DNA of 50,739 nucleotides from Aurantiacibacter poecillastricola (GCF_030730945.1 NZ_JAVAMS010000007.1:1-50739), one strand, 5' to 3'; shown: positions 8,793 to 17,262, counted from the stretch's first letter. Notes: generated by a model from the sequence alone, not told the origin. Program-made: numbers and translations.

Positions 8793-9428
8793 ATGTCCCT
8801 GTTTGCATCCACGCCCCGCCCGGAAACCTCGCCTTGGGGACCGGTCCAGCAGGCCGATCAGCTGGCTCCCGGCATCTGGTCTGTAATGACCGCCAGCCAC
8901 GGCGGGCTCCTCCTCTCTGACGCCCGGCAGACCGCCATGCCCGATGCCCTGCGGCTCGACGCTCCCGTATACGAAGAAGACGCGAACTGGGCCCTAGTCT
9001 ACCTCGCCTTCGAGCGGGAGCTTGCAATGCAGAAAACCTGCACTGCAGATTTCCTGCAACTCGTCCGCGACACGGCCCGGTGCTGGCACCCCGATCGTTA
9101 CGCCGCACATACCGGAGAGACCGTCCCACCGAACGAGTCCCACGTCCTGCGCACGCGCGCCGCCTACGAAGCCGCGATAGGCGAATACTGTACGACGAGT
9201 GCCTGGGGAGACTGGGCCGAATGGGTTCCGGAAGGAAAGGTCGGCGTGATCGCACGCCGGCTCGTGTCCGTAAATCATCTCGGGCGTCCGACCTACGGCG
9301 ATGACGAAGTCTGCGCGCTGGTCGACAAGCAGGCCTATTCTCAACGCGGCGAAGTCACTGTGCTGGCTTCGGTTCCCCACGAGATCATCGATCCCCCGGC
9401 AGAGCTTCGGCCGAAGAGGCTGGCATGA
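8793..9428 (+). CDS. DUF7007-like protein, 211 aa; first gene of the coupled operon
   Basis: AAGGAGG precedes the ATG by about 9 nt, the strongest ribosome-binding site in this stretch. The sequence SPWGPVQQADQLAPGIWSV, followed by TASHGG and an EEDANWALVYLAF segment, matches what I remember of the DUF7007 family of plasmid proteins. There is also a CWHPDRY motif around residue 98. No enzymatic function is known to me. It overlaps the next gene by 4 nt (ATGA) and opens a nine-gene block in which nearly every junction overlaps or almost touches. Confidence 0.75.
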   Translation: MSLFASTPRPETSPWGPVQQADQLAPGIWSVMTASHGGLLLSDARQTAMPDALRLDAPVYEEDANWALVYLAFERELAMQKTCTADFLQLVRDTARCWHPDRYAAHTGETVPPNESHVLRTRAAYEAAIGEYCTTSAWGDWAEWVPEGKVGVIARRLVSVNHLGRPTYGDDEVCALVDKQAYSQRGEVTVLASVPHEIIDPPAELRPKRLA

Positions 9429-10516
9429 ACTCGCAGGGAATGGCCGTCGCGAACGACGACACAATCGCATCCGCCCTGCGCTCCGGCGCGCACGTCGTCT
9501 ACAGCCTCTCGGGCGGAAAGGATTCGAGCGCGGCCGCCTTCGCCGTTGAAGCGCATCTCGACCGGATCGGACACCCGCGTGATCGCCGTCACGCCATTCA
9601 TGCCGATCTCGGCCTGATCGAATGGCCATCCCCTCCAGGCTTCGTCGAGACGATCGCAGCCATGCTCGGAGTCGACCTCTCCATTGTCAGGCGCAAGGCC
9701 GGGGGTCTGATCCAACGATGGGAGCAACGCTGGCAGAGTTCGCTTCGCCGCTACGAAAACCTGGAGACCTACCAGCTCGTCTCACCTTTCTCGTCAGCTA
9801 AGCTTCGCTTCTGCACAGGCGAAGCCAAGGTTCAGCCGATCGGTGCCGAAATCAGGAAACGCTTCGCAGGCGAAACCATCATTTCGATCGTCGGAATCCG
9901 GCGCGAGGAAAGTCCCGCCAGGGCCAAAGCGCCGATCAGCAAGCCCGACCTTCGCTTCGCCCCCGTCGGCAACAGGGCCGGAACAACCATGCTGACCTGG
10001 CATCCGATCGTCGAATGGTCCGCACGCGACGTCTTCGCCTATCACGCCATGCGTGCCATTCCGCTTCACGAGGCCTATGGCCGCGGCGCGGACCGGCTCA
10101 GCTGCAGCTATTGCGTGCTCGCCGGGCTGAACAACCTCGTGGTCTCCTCCACCTGCGAAGGAAACCACCCCGCCTATCGCGCGATCGTCGGGATCGAAGC
10201 CCGTTCCGGCTTCTCCTTCCAACCTGGACGCTGGCTCGCCGACGTCAGTCCGCACCTGCTCGGCCCACAGCTGTCCACAGACGTAGCGAATGCCAAGCGA
10301 ATGGGCGATCGAAGGCGCGATTTAGAGGCTGGATTACCTCCCGACCTGCGGTTCACGAAGGGCTGGCCGCCCCGGGTTCCCGATCTCGAGGAAGCCCAAA
10401 CGATTCATCGCGTCCGAAGCGAGATGACCTCGACCCACGGCCTCACAGACCACTGGCCGGGCCCGGCGATGATCCGCGAGCGCTTCGCCGAACTCCATGC
10501 CGCCAAAGCGGCCTGA
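9425..10516 (+). CDS. PP-loop ATPase, PAPS reductase-like, 363 aa
   Basis: The N-terminus has a full PP-loop, YSLSGGKDSSAAAFAV (about residues 23-38), the pyrophosphatase-type ATP site of adenylylating enzymes. RFCTGEAKVQP near residue 135 matches the C[ST]xxxKxxP motif of PAPS-reductase-like ATP-PPases, including DndC of DNA phosphorothioation. A CSYCVLAGLNNLV segment near residue 225 could bind metal or an Fe-S cluster. The family uses ATP to activate a substrate for sulfur or nitrogen transfer, or reduces adenylylated sulfate. No cysteine desulfurase or sulfite-assimilation gene is nearby, so an assimilatory role is unlikely; nucleic acid or small-molecule modification is possible. It starts within the upstream stop codon (ATGA). 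Confidence 0.85.
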   Translation: MNSQGMAVANDDTIASALRSGAHVVYSLSGGKDSSAAAFAVEAHLDRIGHPRDRRHAIHADLGLIEWPSPPGFVETIAAMLGVDLSIVRRKAGGLIQRWEQRWQSSLRRYENLETYQLVSPFSSAKLRFCTGEAKVQPIGAEIRKRFAGETIISIVGIRREESPARAKAPISKPDLRFAPVGNRAGTTMLTWHPIVEWSARDVFAYHAMRAIPLHEAYGRGADRLSCSYCVLAGLNNLVVSSTCEGNHPAYRAIVGIEARSGFSFQPGRWLADVSPHLLGPQLSTDVANAKRMGDRRRDLEAGLPPDLRFTKGWPPRVPDLEEAQTIHRVRSEMTSTHGLTDHWPGPAMIRERFAELHAAKAA

Positions 10517-10537
10517 TTCGACATCATGGAGGCAATC

Positions 10538-11731
10538 ATGAAAACACCTTCCCACAACGCAAACCGCGTCCCGATAGGCCGACATTACGCGGGCACGCTC
10601 GAACTCGATCTAGACCGCCTCCTTGCGGGTCGATTGCTGATCCAGGGAACCAGCGGCGCCGGAAAGAGCGCGACCCTGAGGCGGATTATCGAAGAAGCCT
10701 TCGAGTTCATGACTACGGTCATTGTCGATCCGGAAGCCGAGTTCGGGAACCTCGCTGCGCATATCGGCGCGACCACGATCAAGGGAACCGAGATCACCGC
10801 AGAAGGTCTCGGCGCCGCAGCGCTGCGCGCGCGCGAACATCGCATCCCACTTCACATCGACCTGTCCGACCTCGATCCGGAACAGCGCATCATCAAGGCT
10901 GCGGCGTTCTTCGCGGGACTGATGAGCACCCCTAGCGACCTGTGGTCGAACACAATGCTGGTCTGCATCGACGAGGGACACCTCCTGGCACCCCACCTTG
11001 CCGGGCGCGCGCAAGACGCCGAGACAAGGCGCCTCGGTGTCGCCACCTTAACTGACTTGTGTTCGCGCGGGCGGAAGAGAGGTCTCGCGACCATCGTCGC
11101 GACGCAGCGGCTCGCCAAGCTCAGCGCATCCGTGACCAGCGAACTCCTGAACTTCCTTGTCGGCCTGAACGTGTTCGACAGGGACGTGAAGCGCGCAGCG
11201 GATTTCCTCGGCTTTTCAACCAAAGACGCGGACAAGCTGCGCACGCTTGCACCGGGAGAATTCTATGCGATGGGACCGGCCCTGGAAGCCAGCGCCATGC
11301 TCGCGAAGATCGATCCGACCATCACAAAGCATACCGGTGCGACCCCTCAACTCATCGGCTCGGCCGATCACAGCGCCGAGGAGGCCGAAAGCCTTCTGGC
11401 ACTCGACGCGATGCGCACACTGACGCAACCCGAGAAGAGCAGGCTGACGCTCAAGGGGACGAGGGCTCTCGATGCCTTCCTCCTCGATCCCGCCGCGACT
11501 CTCGCGATAACCACGGTCCAGGCGCTTGCAAAGATCTCTCCCAACGCGACGACCTGTACCGACCTCTCGGCCCATACAGGACGCGCGCGCGAAGACATCC
11601 ACGATGCGCTCGACACACTGTCGGCGATCGGCGCGATCGAGACCACCCACCGCGACGACACACGCATAGCGCGCCTCTCGGCCCGGCTGCGGCAAAAGAA
11701 CGCCAATGTCGACCTCGTCGCTCTCGCATGA
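10538..11731 (+). CDS. HerA-like ATPase (DUF87/FtsK-HerA superfamily), 397 aa
   Basis: The ATG at 10538 is chosen because GGAGG lies 7 nt upstream; an ATG 12 nt earlier lacks a site. Walker A is GTSGAGKSAT (about residues 36-45) and Walker B is VCIDEGHLLAP (near 141-151), followed by LCSRGRKRGLATIVATQR, typical of HerA sensor and arginine-finger regions. HerA-type ATPases form hexameric rings that translocate DNA and often pair with nucleases such as NurA or SIR2 in defence systems; no NurA is seen here. Residues beyond about 290 form a helical, possibly winged-helix region. It lies between two PP-loop genes and overlaps the SANT-repeat gene by 26 nt. Confidence 0.85.
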   Translation: MKTPSHNANRVPIGRHYAGTLELDLDRLLAGRLLIQGTSGAGKSATLRRIIEEAFEFMTTVIVDPEAEFGNLAAHIGATTIKGTEITAEGLGAAALRAREHRIPLHIDLSDLDPEQRIIKAAAFFAGLMSTPSDLWSNTMLVCIDEGHLLAPHLAGRAQDAETRRLGVATLTDLCSRGRKRGLATIVATQRLAKLSASVTSELLNFLVGLNVFDRDVKRAADFLGFSTKDADKLRTLAPGEFYAMGPALEASAMLAKIDPTITKHTGATPQLIGSADHSAEEAESLLALDAMRTLTQPEKSRLTLKGTRALDAFLLDPAATLAITTVQALAKISPNATTCTDLSAHTGRAREDIHDALDTLSAIGAIETTHRDDTRIARLSARLRQKNANVDLVALA

Positions 11732-13163
11732 CGACTTCGATGTCGTCGAACTGGCCCCCTTCGTGCCTGGCACTTCCGGGCACGCGGCGCAGCCGCTGCG
11801 CGAAATGCCTTTCCGGCACGATGCCTGGACACCGCAGGAAACGGACGCGCTGAAAGACCTGTTCGGCGCCGACGAACCCCTCCCGGCCATCTCCGAACAT
11901 CTCGTCCGACCGCTGCATTCGGTCAGGTCTAAGATCCACGAACTCGGTTTGCGGCGCAATTCCACCAAGGAATGGACCGAGCTTGACGATGCCGAACTCG
12001 CACGGCGCTACGGCAACGAAGCGACCGCCACGATAGCCCGCGACCTCGGGCGAAGCTGCAGCGCGGTCTATGTCCGGGCACAGATCCTCGAGCTGACAGA
12101 ACCGCAACCGCCCGAATGGACGGAATGGGAGGATGCCCAGCTGCGCGCCGGATACACACGCGCGACCGACGTCTCCCGGATCGCAGCGATCATCGGCCGG
12201 CCCGTCAGCGGAACGGCTTCGCGCGCATCCAAACTCGGGCTGAAACACCCCAACAACCCCGTGGGATGGACCGAACCGGAAATCTGTCGCGCCCTCGAAC
12301 TCCTCGACACCGGCATTGCCTATGGCGACGCCATCGAGACCATGGTGGGCGAGGGCTTCCCCCGCAGGACCAAGGCCGGCTTCGGCCCGAAGATCCGCGC
12401 CGCCGGCTATACGAGGGGCTGGGGCCGGGCACGGTTGCCAGAGGAAGATGCGCTCCTCCGGAAGGCCTACGCGACAGGAGCAAGCCTCACACCGCTACGA
12501 ACACGGCTCGGACGAACGCGGCATTCGATCAAGTGGCGCGCGGAGCATCTAGGTCTCACAGGAAGCCACAGCGCGAAGAACGGGTTTCGGGGCGGCCCGG
12601 ACTGGACTGACGCCGATATAGCCAGCCTGAAGGCGCATTACGGGACCATGTCGAACGCGGCGCTGGCCAGATTGCTGGGACGTTCCAAACTGGCGATCTC
12701 AACCCGCGCAAACGTGCTGGGTCTCGTCCACGGCTACATCCGGCCCTGGTCCGATGACGAACTGCGCGCGCTCCAGCTCGCCTACGAGAACGAAATCGCC
12801 ATCGCCGATCTCGCGGGGGCCTTGGGCCGAAAGCCCATGTCCGTCTCGAAATTCGCGACGAAGCACGGCCTGCATTTCGGCCGCCGCCCCAGAACTACTC
12901 CGGCGCCATCGATCGAGACCATTCTGGCGCTCGATGAAGGGGGAGGGGGAGGGGATGCCGGGAATCAATCAGACAAGGAGGAACCTGGTGAAGTACGAAC
13001 CCATTCGCGCAAGCGTGAGCCCCGAGACGATCGGGAAGGTCACACGACTGTTCAACGGCTCGCTGAGCGACATCCTGAACGAGCTGCTGCAGAACGCCCG
13101 CAGGGCCGGCGCGAGCGCCGTCAACGTCGACGCGACGCCTCAAGAAAACGGCTTGCGAATTAG
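11706..13163 (+). CDS. Protein with seven SANT/Myb-like repeats, 485 aa
   Basis: Seven modules of about 50 residues each start with a Trp/acidic helix and end in a recognition-like helix: WTPQETDALKDLF, WTELDDAELARRY, WTEWEDAQLRAGY, WTEPEICRALELL, LPEEDALLRKAY, WTDADIASLKAHY and WSDDELRALQLAY, each followed by a segment like LGRSxxAVxxRAxxLGL. Such tri-helical modules (SANT/Myb, GcrA-like) bind DNA; seven in a row would span a long site. The last ~70 codons, after the G-rich tract at 12939, are low-complexity, charged and read through the start of the next gene in another frame; a frameshift that removed the original stop is suspected. The start overlaps the HerA-like gene by 26 nt. The DNA-binding role is inferred from the fold. 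Confidence 0.8.
   Translation: MSTSSLSHDDFDVVELAPFVPGTSGHAAQPLREMPFRHDAWTPQETDALKDLFGADEPLPAISEHLVRPLHSVRSKIHELGLRRNSTKEWTELDDAELARRYGNEATATIARDLGRSCSAVYVRAQILELTEPQPPEWTEWEDAQLRAGYTRATDVSRIAAIIGRPVSGTASRASKLGLKHPNNPVGWTEPEICRALELLDTGIAYGDAIETMVGEGFPRRTKAGFGPKIRAAGYTRGWGRARLPEEDALLRKAYATGASLTPLRTRLGRTRHSIKWRAEHLGLTGSHSAKNGFRGGPDWTDADIASLKAHYGTMSNAALARLLGRSKLAISTRANVLGLVHGYIRPWSDDELRALQLAYENEIAIADLAGALGRKPMSVSKFATKHGLHFGRRPRTTPAPSIETILALDEGGGGGDAGNQSDKEEPGEVRTHSRKREPRDDREGHTTVQRLAERHPERAAAERPQGRRERRQRRRDASRKRLAN
12939..12954 (+). repeat. G-rich intergenic-type tract, copy 4
   Basis: GGGGGAGGGGGAGGGG, identical to copy 3, ends 33 nt before the GTG of the GHKL gene. Unlike the other copies it is formally inside a reading frame, because the upstream frame has no stop before it; an out-of-frame TGA stands at 12935-12937, where the other copies have or nearly have the upstream stop codon. 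Confidence 0.85.
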
Positions 13164-14658
13164 CATCGACGACGACGGTTGCGGGATTGACGATCCGTCC
13201 CGCGTTCTAGCGCTCGGCGCATCGCGTTGGGACGCCCAAATCGCCAGCGGCGAGGATCCCGCAGGCATGGGCGTCTTCAGCCTTGCCGGCAAAGCAACGG
13301 TGATCGAGTCCAGATCGGATTCGACAGGTTCTGCCTGGCGGATCGCGATCCCTGCCGACGCATGGACCGGAGACGTCGAGATCGCCGTGGATGGCTCCGA
13401 ACGGCGGAAGGGCACTTCGATCTCGTTCCTCCTGCCGGGCACTTGCGAAGGATCGGTCGAGAACGCCGTCAGGGAAGCCTCGCAGTATTTTCCGATCCCC
13501 GTCCGGTTCGCCGGCAGGGACATGCCTCGAAAGGACTTCCTGAGCGGCGCCATCCATGTCGAGGACTGGAACGGCAGCCGGATCGGCATCTTTCATGGCC
13601 GGCCTTATTACCGGACCCCGACCGTGAACTTCCACGGCGTCACCGTCTTCACTCGCCTTTTCGAGGTGGCGCAGGTCGGCAGACAGGAGATCCATGCCCG
13701 CATCGATATCGGGCATACGCCCGAACTTCAGCTCGTCCTGCCGGCGCGGAAGGAATTCGTCGAAAACGCCGGTTTGACGGCCCTCAAGGCCGCCTGTGAG
13801 GTCGCCTGCTATCGCGCGATCGCCGCGCAGAAATCGCACAGCCTCAGCTTCGAGAGCTACACCAGGGCGGCCTCACTAGGAATCCCGCTTGCTGAGGCCG
13901 AAGCCGCTCTCACCGCATGGGAGCCCGACATCGCCGACAATGACACCGGGACCGAGGCCGGCGAGCGCCGGACCATCACCGGCGATGAATTTCTCATGGA
14001 AGCGCACGAAGCGCATTTTGGCCAGATAATTGCACGCGCGCTTCGCGGCACGCCCATCCGTTCCAAGCTCGTCGACCGCAACTCCCGCTTCGAAGGCTAC
14101 AGCTGGTACGACGCGCTACGCGAAATGCGCGATCCGACCTTCATCGTTCGCACCGATGCCGCGATCCACACCGTGGACTCCATCGCCGCCGATCCGCCCC
14201 TCGCTGCCGTTACCATCGCGCAGGAGATTCATCTCGAATACGCGATCGATGACCAGGGATGCGATGGCGCCGCCCGGGAGCGCATCGAGGCCGATATCGT
14301 TCTCACCTTCCCCGACGGATGCTGCTCCGACGGGATCGAGGACGTGACGATCGCCTATGTAGCCTCGGAAGCCCTCCAGCCCGAAGGGCTGGTCGATCTC
14401 CTCGACAATGCCTGCTTTTCCGCCTGGAACGATTCAGACGCCGATAGCTGGGACACGCAGCACGACCGGTTTCTCCGCGACGCTCGCGAACTCGCCTATC
14501 GCATCCTCATAGGCGAGGATGCCGCCATCGCCTCCCAATTCCGCGACGCGATCGCACGTATCATGTGGACCCTGCCCAAAGGCAAGAAAGTGACGATCGC
14601 CTTCACGCACGACAGCCCGATCGACGTGACGGTCTGCGATCAAGAGCAAGCGACATGA
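12988..14658 (+). CDS. GHKL/Hsp90-type ATPase (HATPase_c), 556 aa
   Basis: The GTG at 12988 is preferred because AAGGAGG lies 6 nt before it. The Bergerat ATP site is complete: N-box LNELLQNARRAGA (about residues 31-43), G1 DDDGCGID (near 65), G2 GMGVFSLAGKA (near 95), and a later RRKGTSISF. Overall this resembles Hsp90/MORC-like ATPases rather than histidine kinases, since no DHp or receiver domain is visible. The C-terminal 250 residues are acidic and unassigned. GHKL ATPases of this type act as nucleotide-dependent clamps and recur in bacterial conflict systems. The stop overlaps the next ATG (ATGA), so the second PP-loop enzyme is probably made in step with it. Confidence 0.85.
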   Translation: MKYEPIRASVSPETIGKVTRLFNGSLSDILNELLQNARRAGASAVNVDATPQENGLRISIDDDGCGIDDPSRVLALGASRWDAQIASGEDPAGMGVFSLAGKATVIESRSDSTGSAWRIAIPADAWTGDVEIAVDGSERRKGTSISFLLPGTCEGSVENAVREASQYFPIPVRFAGRDMPRKDFLSGAIHVEDWNGSRIGIFHGRPYYRTPTVNFHGVTVFTRLFEVAQVGRQEIHARIDIGHTPELQLVLPARKEFVENAGLTALKAACEVACYRAIAAQKSHSLSFESYTRAASLGIPLAEAEAALTAWEPDIADNDTGTEAGERRTITGDEFLMEAHEAHFGQIIARALRGTPIRSKLVDRNSRFEGYSWYDALREMRDPTFIVRTDAAIHTVDSIAADPPLAAVTIAQEIHLEYAIDDQGCDGAARERIEADIVLTFPDGCCSDGIEDVTIAYVASEALQPEGLVDLLDNACFSAWNDSDADSWDTQHDRFLRDARELAYRILIGEDAAIASQFRDAIARIMWTLPKGKKVTIAFTHDSPIDVTVCDQEQAT

Positions 14659-15557
14659 GCTCGCCACGCGTGTTGTGCTACGGGGTTGGCATCGACAGTA
14701 CGGCCTTGCTGGTCGAGCTGGAAAGTCGCGGCGAGGCACCCGATCTCGTTTTGACCGCCGACACCGGAGCCGAGAAGACAGAGACCTACGCATTTCAGGA
14801 AATCATGCGCCGATGGATGGCGGAGCGCTCCATCGCCTACGAGGTCGTGCGCTACGAGGCCAAGCGTTTCAAGAACTGGCCGCCCTACCGCGACCTCACG
14901 GAATCGCTTCTGACCAATGGATGCCTGCCCTCGATCGCCTTCGGGCGGCATAGCTGCTCGCTCAAATACAAGGCGGCGCCGCAGGAGGCCTTCATCAAGG
15001 CCTGGCAACCCGCGATCGAGGCATGGGCGCAGGGCAAAAAGGTCATCCGCTACATCGGCTATGACGCCTCGCCGCGAGACGGGCAGCGATACGCGCACGC
15101 AAAGACGATCGACGATCCGCTGTTCGACAACCGATATCCGCTTCGGGAATGGGGTTGGGATCGCACCGCCTGCGCTAACCGGATCATCGAGGCCGGTCTC
15201 CCTGTGCCACCGAAATCGTCGTGCGTGTTCTGCACGGCCATGAAACCCGACGAGGTTCGCAGCCTATCGACCGAATGGCTGCGAACGATCGTACTCATCG
15301 AAGCGCGGGCGGCCCCCCGCCTGAAGACCGTCGAAGGCCTTTGGCGAAAATCGACCCGGACAAGACCGGGACGGATGACCGATTTCATCCGCGACGAAGG
15401 CCTTCTCGACTCCGCCGAGATCGACAGGATCATCGAGACCGCGCCTCCGGACCTCGTCGCCTTTCAGGAACGGGCCGCGCAGCAGCCCCTGGAAACACGC
15501 GAACCGATGTCGAGCTGGCTCGACCGCTTTCACGGCAAGGAGACCCATCATGCCTGA
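14655..15557 (+). CDS. Second PP-loop ATPase, PAPS reductase-like, 300 aa
   Basis: Starts within the stop codon of the GHKL gene. The PP-loop is the variant CYGVGIDSTALLVEL (about residues 8-22), with Ile where the classical loop has Lys. HSCSLKYKAAPQE near residue 100 again gives the C[ST]xxxKxxP motif, and SSCVFCTAMKPDEV near 190 gives a CxxC. It is clearly related in layout to the enzyme encoded at 9425 but divergent in sequence, so the two are not a recent duplication. GVGxDST loops are common in phage and plasmid PAPS-reductase-like proteins of unknown substrate. Having two such enzymes in one operon suggests two steps or a heteromer. Confidence 0.8.
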   Translation: MSSPRVLCYGVGIDSTALLVELESRGEAPDLVLTADTGAEKTETYAFQEIMRRWMAERSIAYEVVRYEAKRFKNWPPYRDLTESLLTNGCLPSIAFGRHSCSLKYKAAPQEAFIKAWQPAIEAWAQGKKVIRYIGYDASPRDGQRYAHAKTIDDPLFDNRYPLREWGWDRTACANRIIEAGLPVPPKSSCVFCTAMKPDEVRSLSTEWLRTIVLIEARAAPRLKTVEGLWRKSTRTRPGRMTDFIRDEGLLDSAEIDRIIETAPPDLVAFQERAAQQPLETREPMSSWLDRFHGKETHHA

Positions 15558-15915
15558 CACACTCGAACCGACTGCTTCGAACACGGAACGCGTAGCCGAG
15601 CTCAACGATCGCGCGAGGCTCGGCCTCGATCGAACCGCCCGCACCATCTTCACGCTCAATCTGCTCGACAGCCTCAGCGACGGGAGCCGCCGCAACGACA
15701 TCCTGGCGCAAGCGCGTGTCATGAAAGCGATGCGTAGCTGCACCTTTTCGGACGATTCCCCCGAGAGAGACATGGCCTGGTTCGAGGTCGACGGAATCCG
15801 CGTGATGATGAAAATCGACTACTACGACGCCGCATTCGAGTACGGTTCCGAAGATCCAGCGAATGCAGCCGAGACGCGGCGTGCGATCACGCTCATGAAA
15901 CCGGAGGATTATTGA
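15550..15915 (+). CDS. DUF3768 family protein, 121 aa
   Basis: Contains VAELNDRARLG near the N-terminus and MMKIDYYDAAFEYGSEDPAN near the C-terminus, the two signature stretches of DUF3768 as I know it. The family is frequent on alphaproteobacterial plasmids and has no known function. It overlaps the PP-loop gene by 8 nt and is followed after 3 nt by the next gene. Confidence 0.8.
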   Translation: MPDTLEPTASNTERVAELNDRARLGLDRTARTIFTLNLLDSLSDGSRRNDILAQARVMKAMRSCTFSDDSPERDMAWFEVDGIRVMMKIDYYDAAFEYGSEDPANAAETRRAITLMKPEDY

Positions 15916-15918
15916 GCC

Positions 15919-16110
15919 ATGACCATCAGAACAGCAGACGCAGCGACCAAAACGTCCGTCGATACCGCGCTGCGACATTTGCGCGCGGCCCGAGGGGAAT
16001 TGCGCAAGGCGAACTGCCCGCGCGCGCTGGAGAAGGTACGCCGCGCAATCGACAGCACGGAAGGGGCAAAGCGCCACTGCGACCATCGCTGCGCGAGATC
16101 GCCGGCATGA
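15919..16110 (+). CDS. Small basic hypothetical protein, 63 aa
   Basis: CGGAGGA lies about 9 nt before the ATG, and the stop codon overlaps the next start (ATGA), which supports real translation. Mostly one Ala/Arg-rich helix, then a CDHRC-containing tail. Function unknown. Confidence 0.6.
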   Translation: MTIRTADAATKTSVDTALRHLRAARGELRKANCPRALEKVRRAIDSTEGAKRHCDHRCARSPA

Positions 16111-16454
16111 GCCGCCACCAGCTGCAGCTGCGCGACGGCGTTGCCGCGACATCCGCATGGATCGGGTGGGACCGCCCCCTTCGCACGTTCTTCGCCCAAG
16201 TCTTCGCCGCCGATCCGGACGATGAAGAGGAAGAGGTCCCGATTCTCTGGGAAGGCACCGCCGAGGCCGAACTCCCGCGGCCCGTCGACGCCATAAGATT
16301 GCTCGAGCCCTACTGCGACATTACCGCAGAGATCGCCGCCAGTCTCGAAATCGACCGGATGAAGACGCTCGCGACGATCGACGGGCCCAACCAGACAGAA
16401 GCAAAGGCTTTCCTCGCGCGGCTCGAAGCTCGCGACAAGCGCGACCAGGCCTGA
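16107..16454 (+). CDS. Acidic hypothetical protein, 115 aa; last gene of the block
   Basis: The start is fixed by the ATGA overlap with the preceding small gene; a longer frame upstream would be out of phase over that gene. The first half contains the acidic run DPDDEEEE, the second half is helical. No family is recognised. It closes the run of coupled genes that begins at 8793. Confidence 0.6.
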   Translation: MSRHQLQLRDGVAATSAWIGWDRPLRTFFAQVFAADPDDEEEEVPILWEGTAEAELPRPVDAIRLLEPYCDITAEIAASLEIDRMKTLATIDGPNQTEAKAFLARLEARDKRDQA

Positions 16455-16543
16455 AAATTCACACAAGCTGACGACGCACGGCCCCTGCCGGGGCTTCGTG
16501 CGGATTGCGCGCGTTCGCGCGTTGCCGGGCTGCGCCCGGGTGA

Positions 16544-16560
16544 GGGGAGGGATGAAGGGA
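16544..16560 (+). repeat. G-rich intergenic tract, copy 5 (degenerate)
   Basis: GGGGAGGGATGAAGGGA lies 45 nt before the DUF736 start. The sequence between the tract and the gene, including CATCAGGAGA, resembles that after copy 1. Confidence 0.6.
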
Positions 16561-16605
16561 AGTGGTCCGGACAAGGGGTTCGGACAGAGCATCAGGAGAC
16601 TTCCC

Positions 16606-17100
16606 ATGAACATCGGTACCCTCAAGGCCAATGCCGACGGCGTTCACATCGGCCGCATCGTCACCATGGCATTCGCCGCCACCATCGCCCTGCGCGAGTT
16701 CGTCTCGACCAACGAGCGCGCCCCCGCCTTCGACGTGATGGCGCTCTCGGCCGACCGCCGCAGCTGGGTGAAGGTCGGCGCGCTGTGGGAATACTCGTCG
16801 AACGACACCGGCGAGGTGTTCCTCTCGGGCCGGATCGACGATCCCAGCCTCGACAAGCCGATCGACGTCGCCATGTTCCGCCAGGACGACGGCTCCTACA
16901 ACGTCGCCTGGCGCCGTCCGCAGCGCAAGCGCACGCTCCCCGGCATGGCCAGCGAAGGCGAAGACACCCTGCCGCCGCTGAACGCAACCGGCGGCGAGCC
17001 CGAGCAGGCCGGTTCGACCACCGGCGGCGACGGCCTGGGCGAGAGCACCGCTCCCTCGCCGAAGACCAAGGCCAAGGCGAAGGAGACCGCCGACGCCTGA
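16606..17100 (+). CDS. DUF736 family protein, 164 aa
   Basis: MNIGTLKANADGVHIGRI followed by an LSGRIDDPSLDKPIDVAMF segment matches DUF736, a small beta-rich family almost confined to alphaproteobacterial plasmids and conjugative elements. The usual length is near 100 residues; here a low-complexity, Lys/Ala/Gly-rich tail of about 60 residues is added. AGGAGA lies 6 nt before the ATG and a strong terminator follows, so the gene may be a single unit behind the G-rich tract. Function unknown, though the family co-occurs with transfer genes. Confidence 0.85.
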   Translation: MNIGTLKANADGVHIGRIVTMAFAATIALREFVSTNERAPAFDVMALSADRRSWVKVGALWEYSSNDTGEVFLSGRIDDPSLDKPIDVAMFRQDDGSYNVAWRRPQRKRTLPGMASEGEDTLPPLNATGGEPEQAGSTTGGDGLGESTAPSPKTKAKAKETADA

Positions 17101-17151
17101 CGACAGCGTCCCCCGGGCCGGTGCGACCCCTCCCGCATCGGCCCCTCACGA

Positions 17152-17188
17152 GGCCCGTCCGCGCGATCCCCCGCGGGCGGGCCTTTTT
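17152..17188 (+). terminator. Intrinsic terminator after DUF736
   Basis: GGCCCGTCCGCG pairs with CGCGGGCGGGCC (one G-T pair, 12-bp stem) and is followed by TTTTT. Confidence 0.85.
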
Positions 17189-17262
17189 ACTGCCGCCAGC
17201 TCCTGCGCCACCGACAAAGGAAAGAGGGTGGGTATGCGGCAGGCAATCGAAGGAACCAGACC

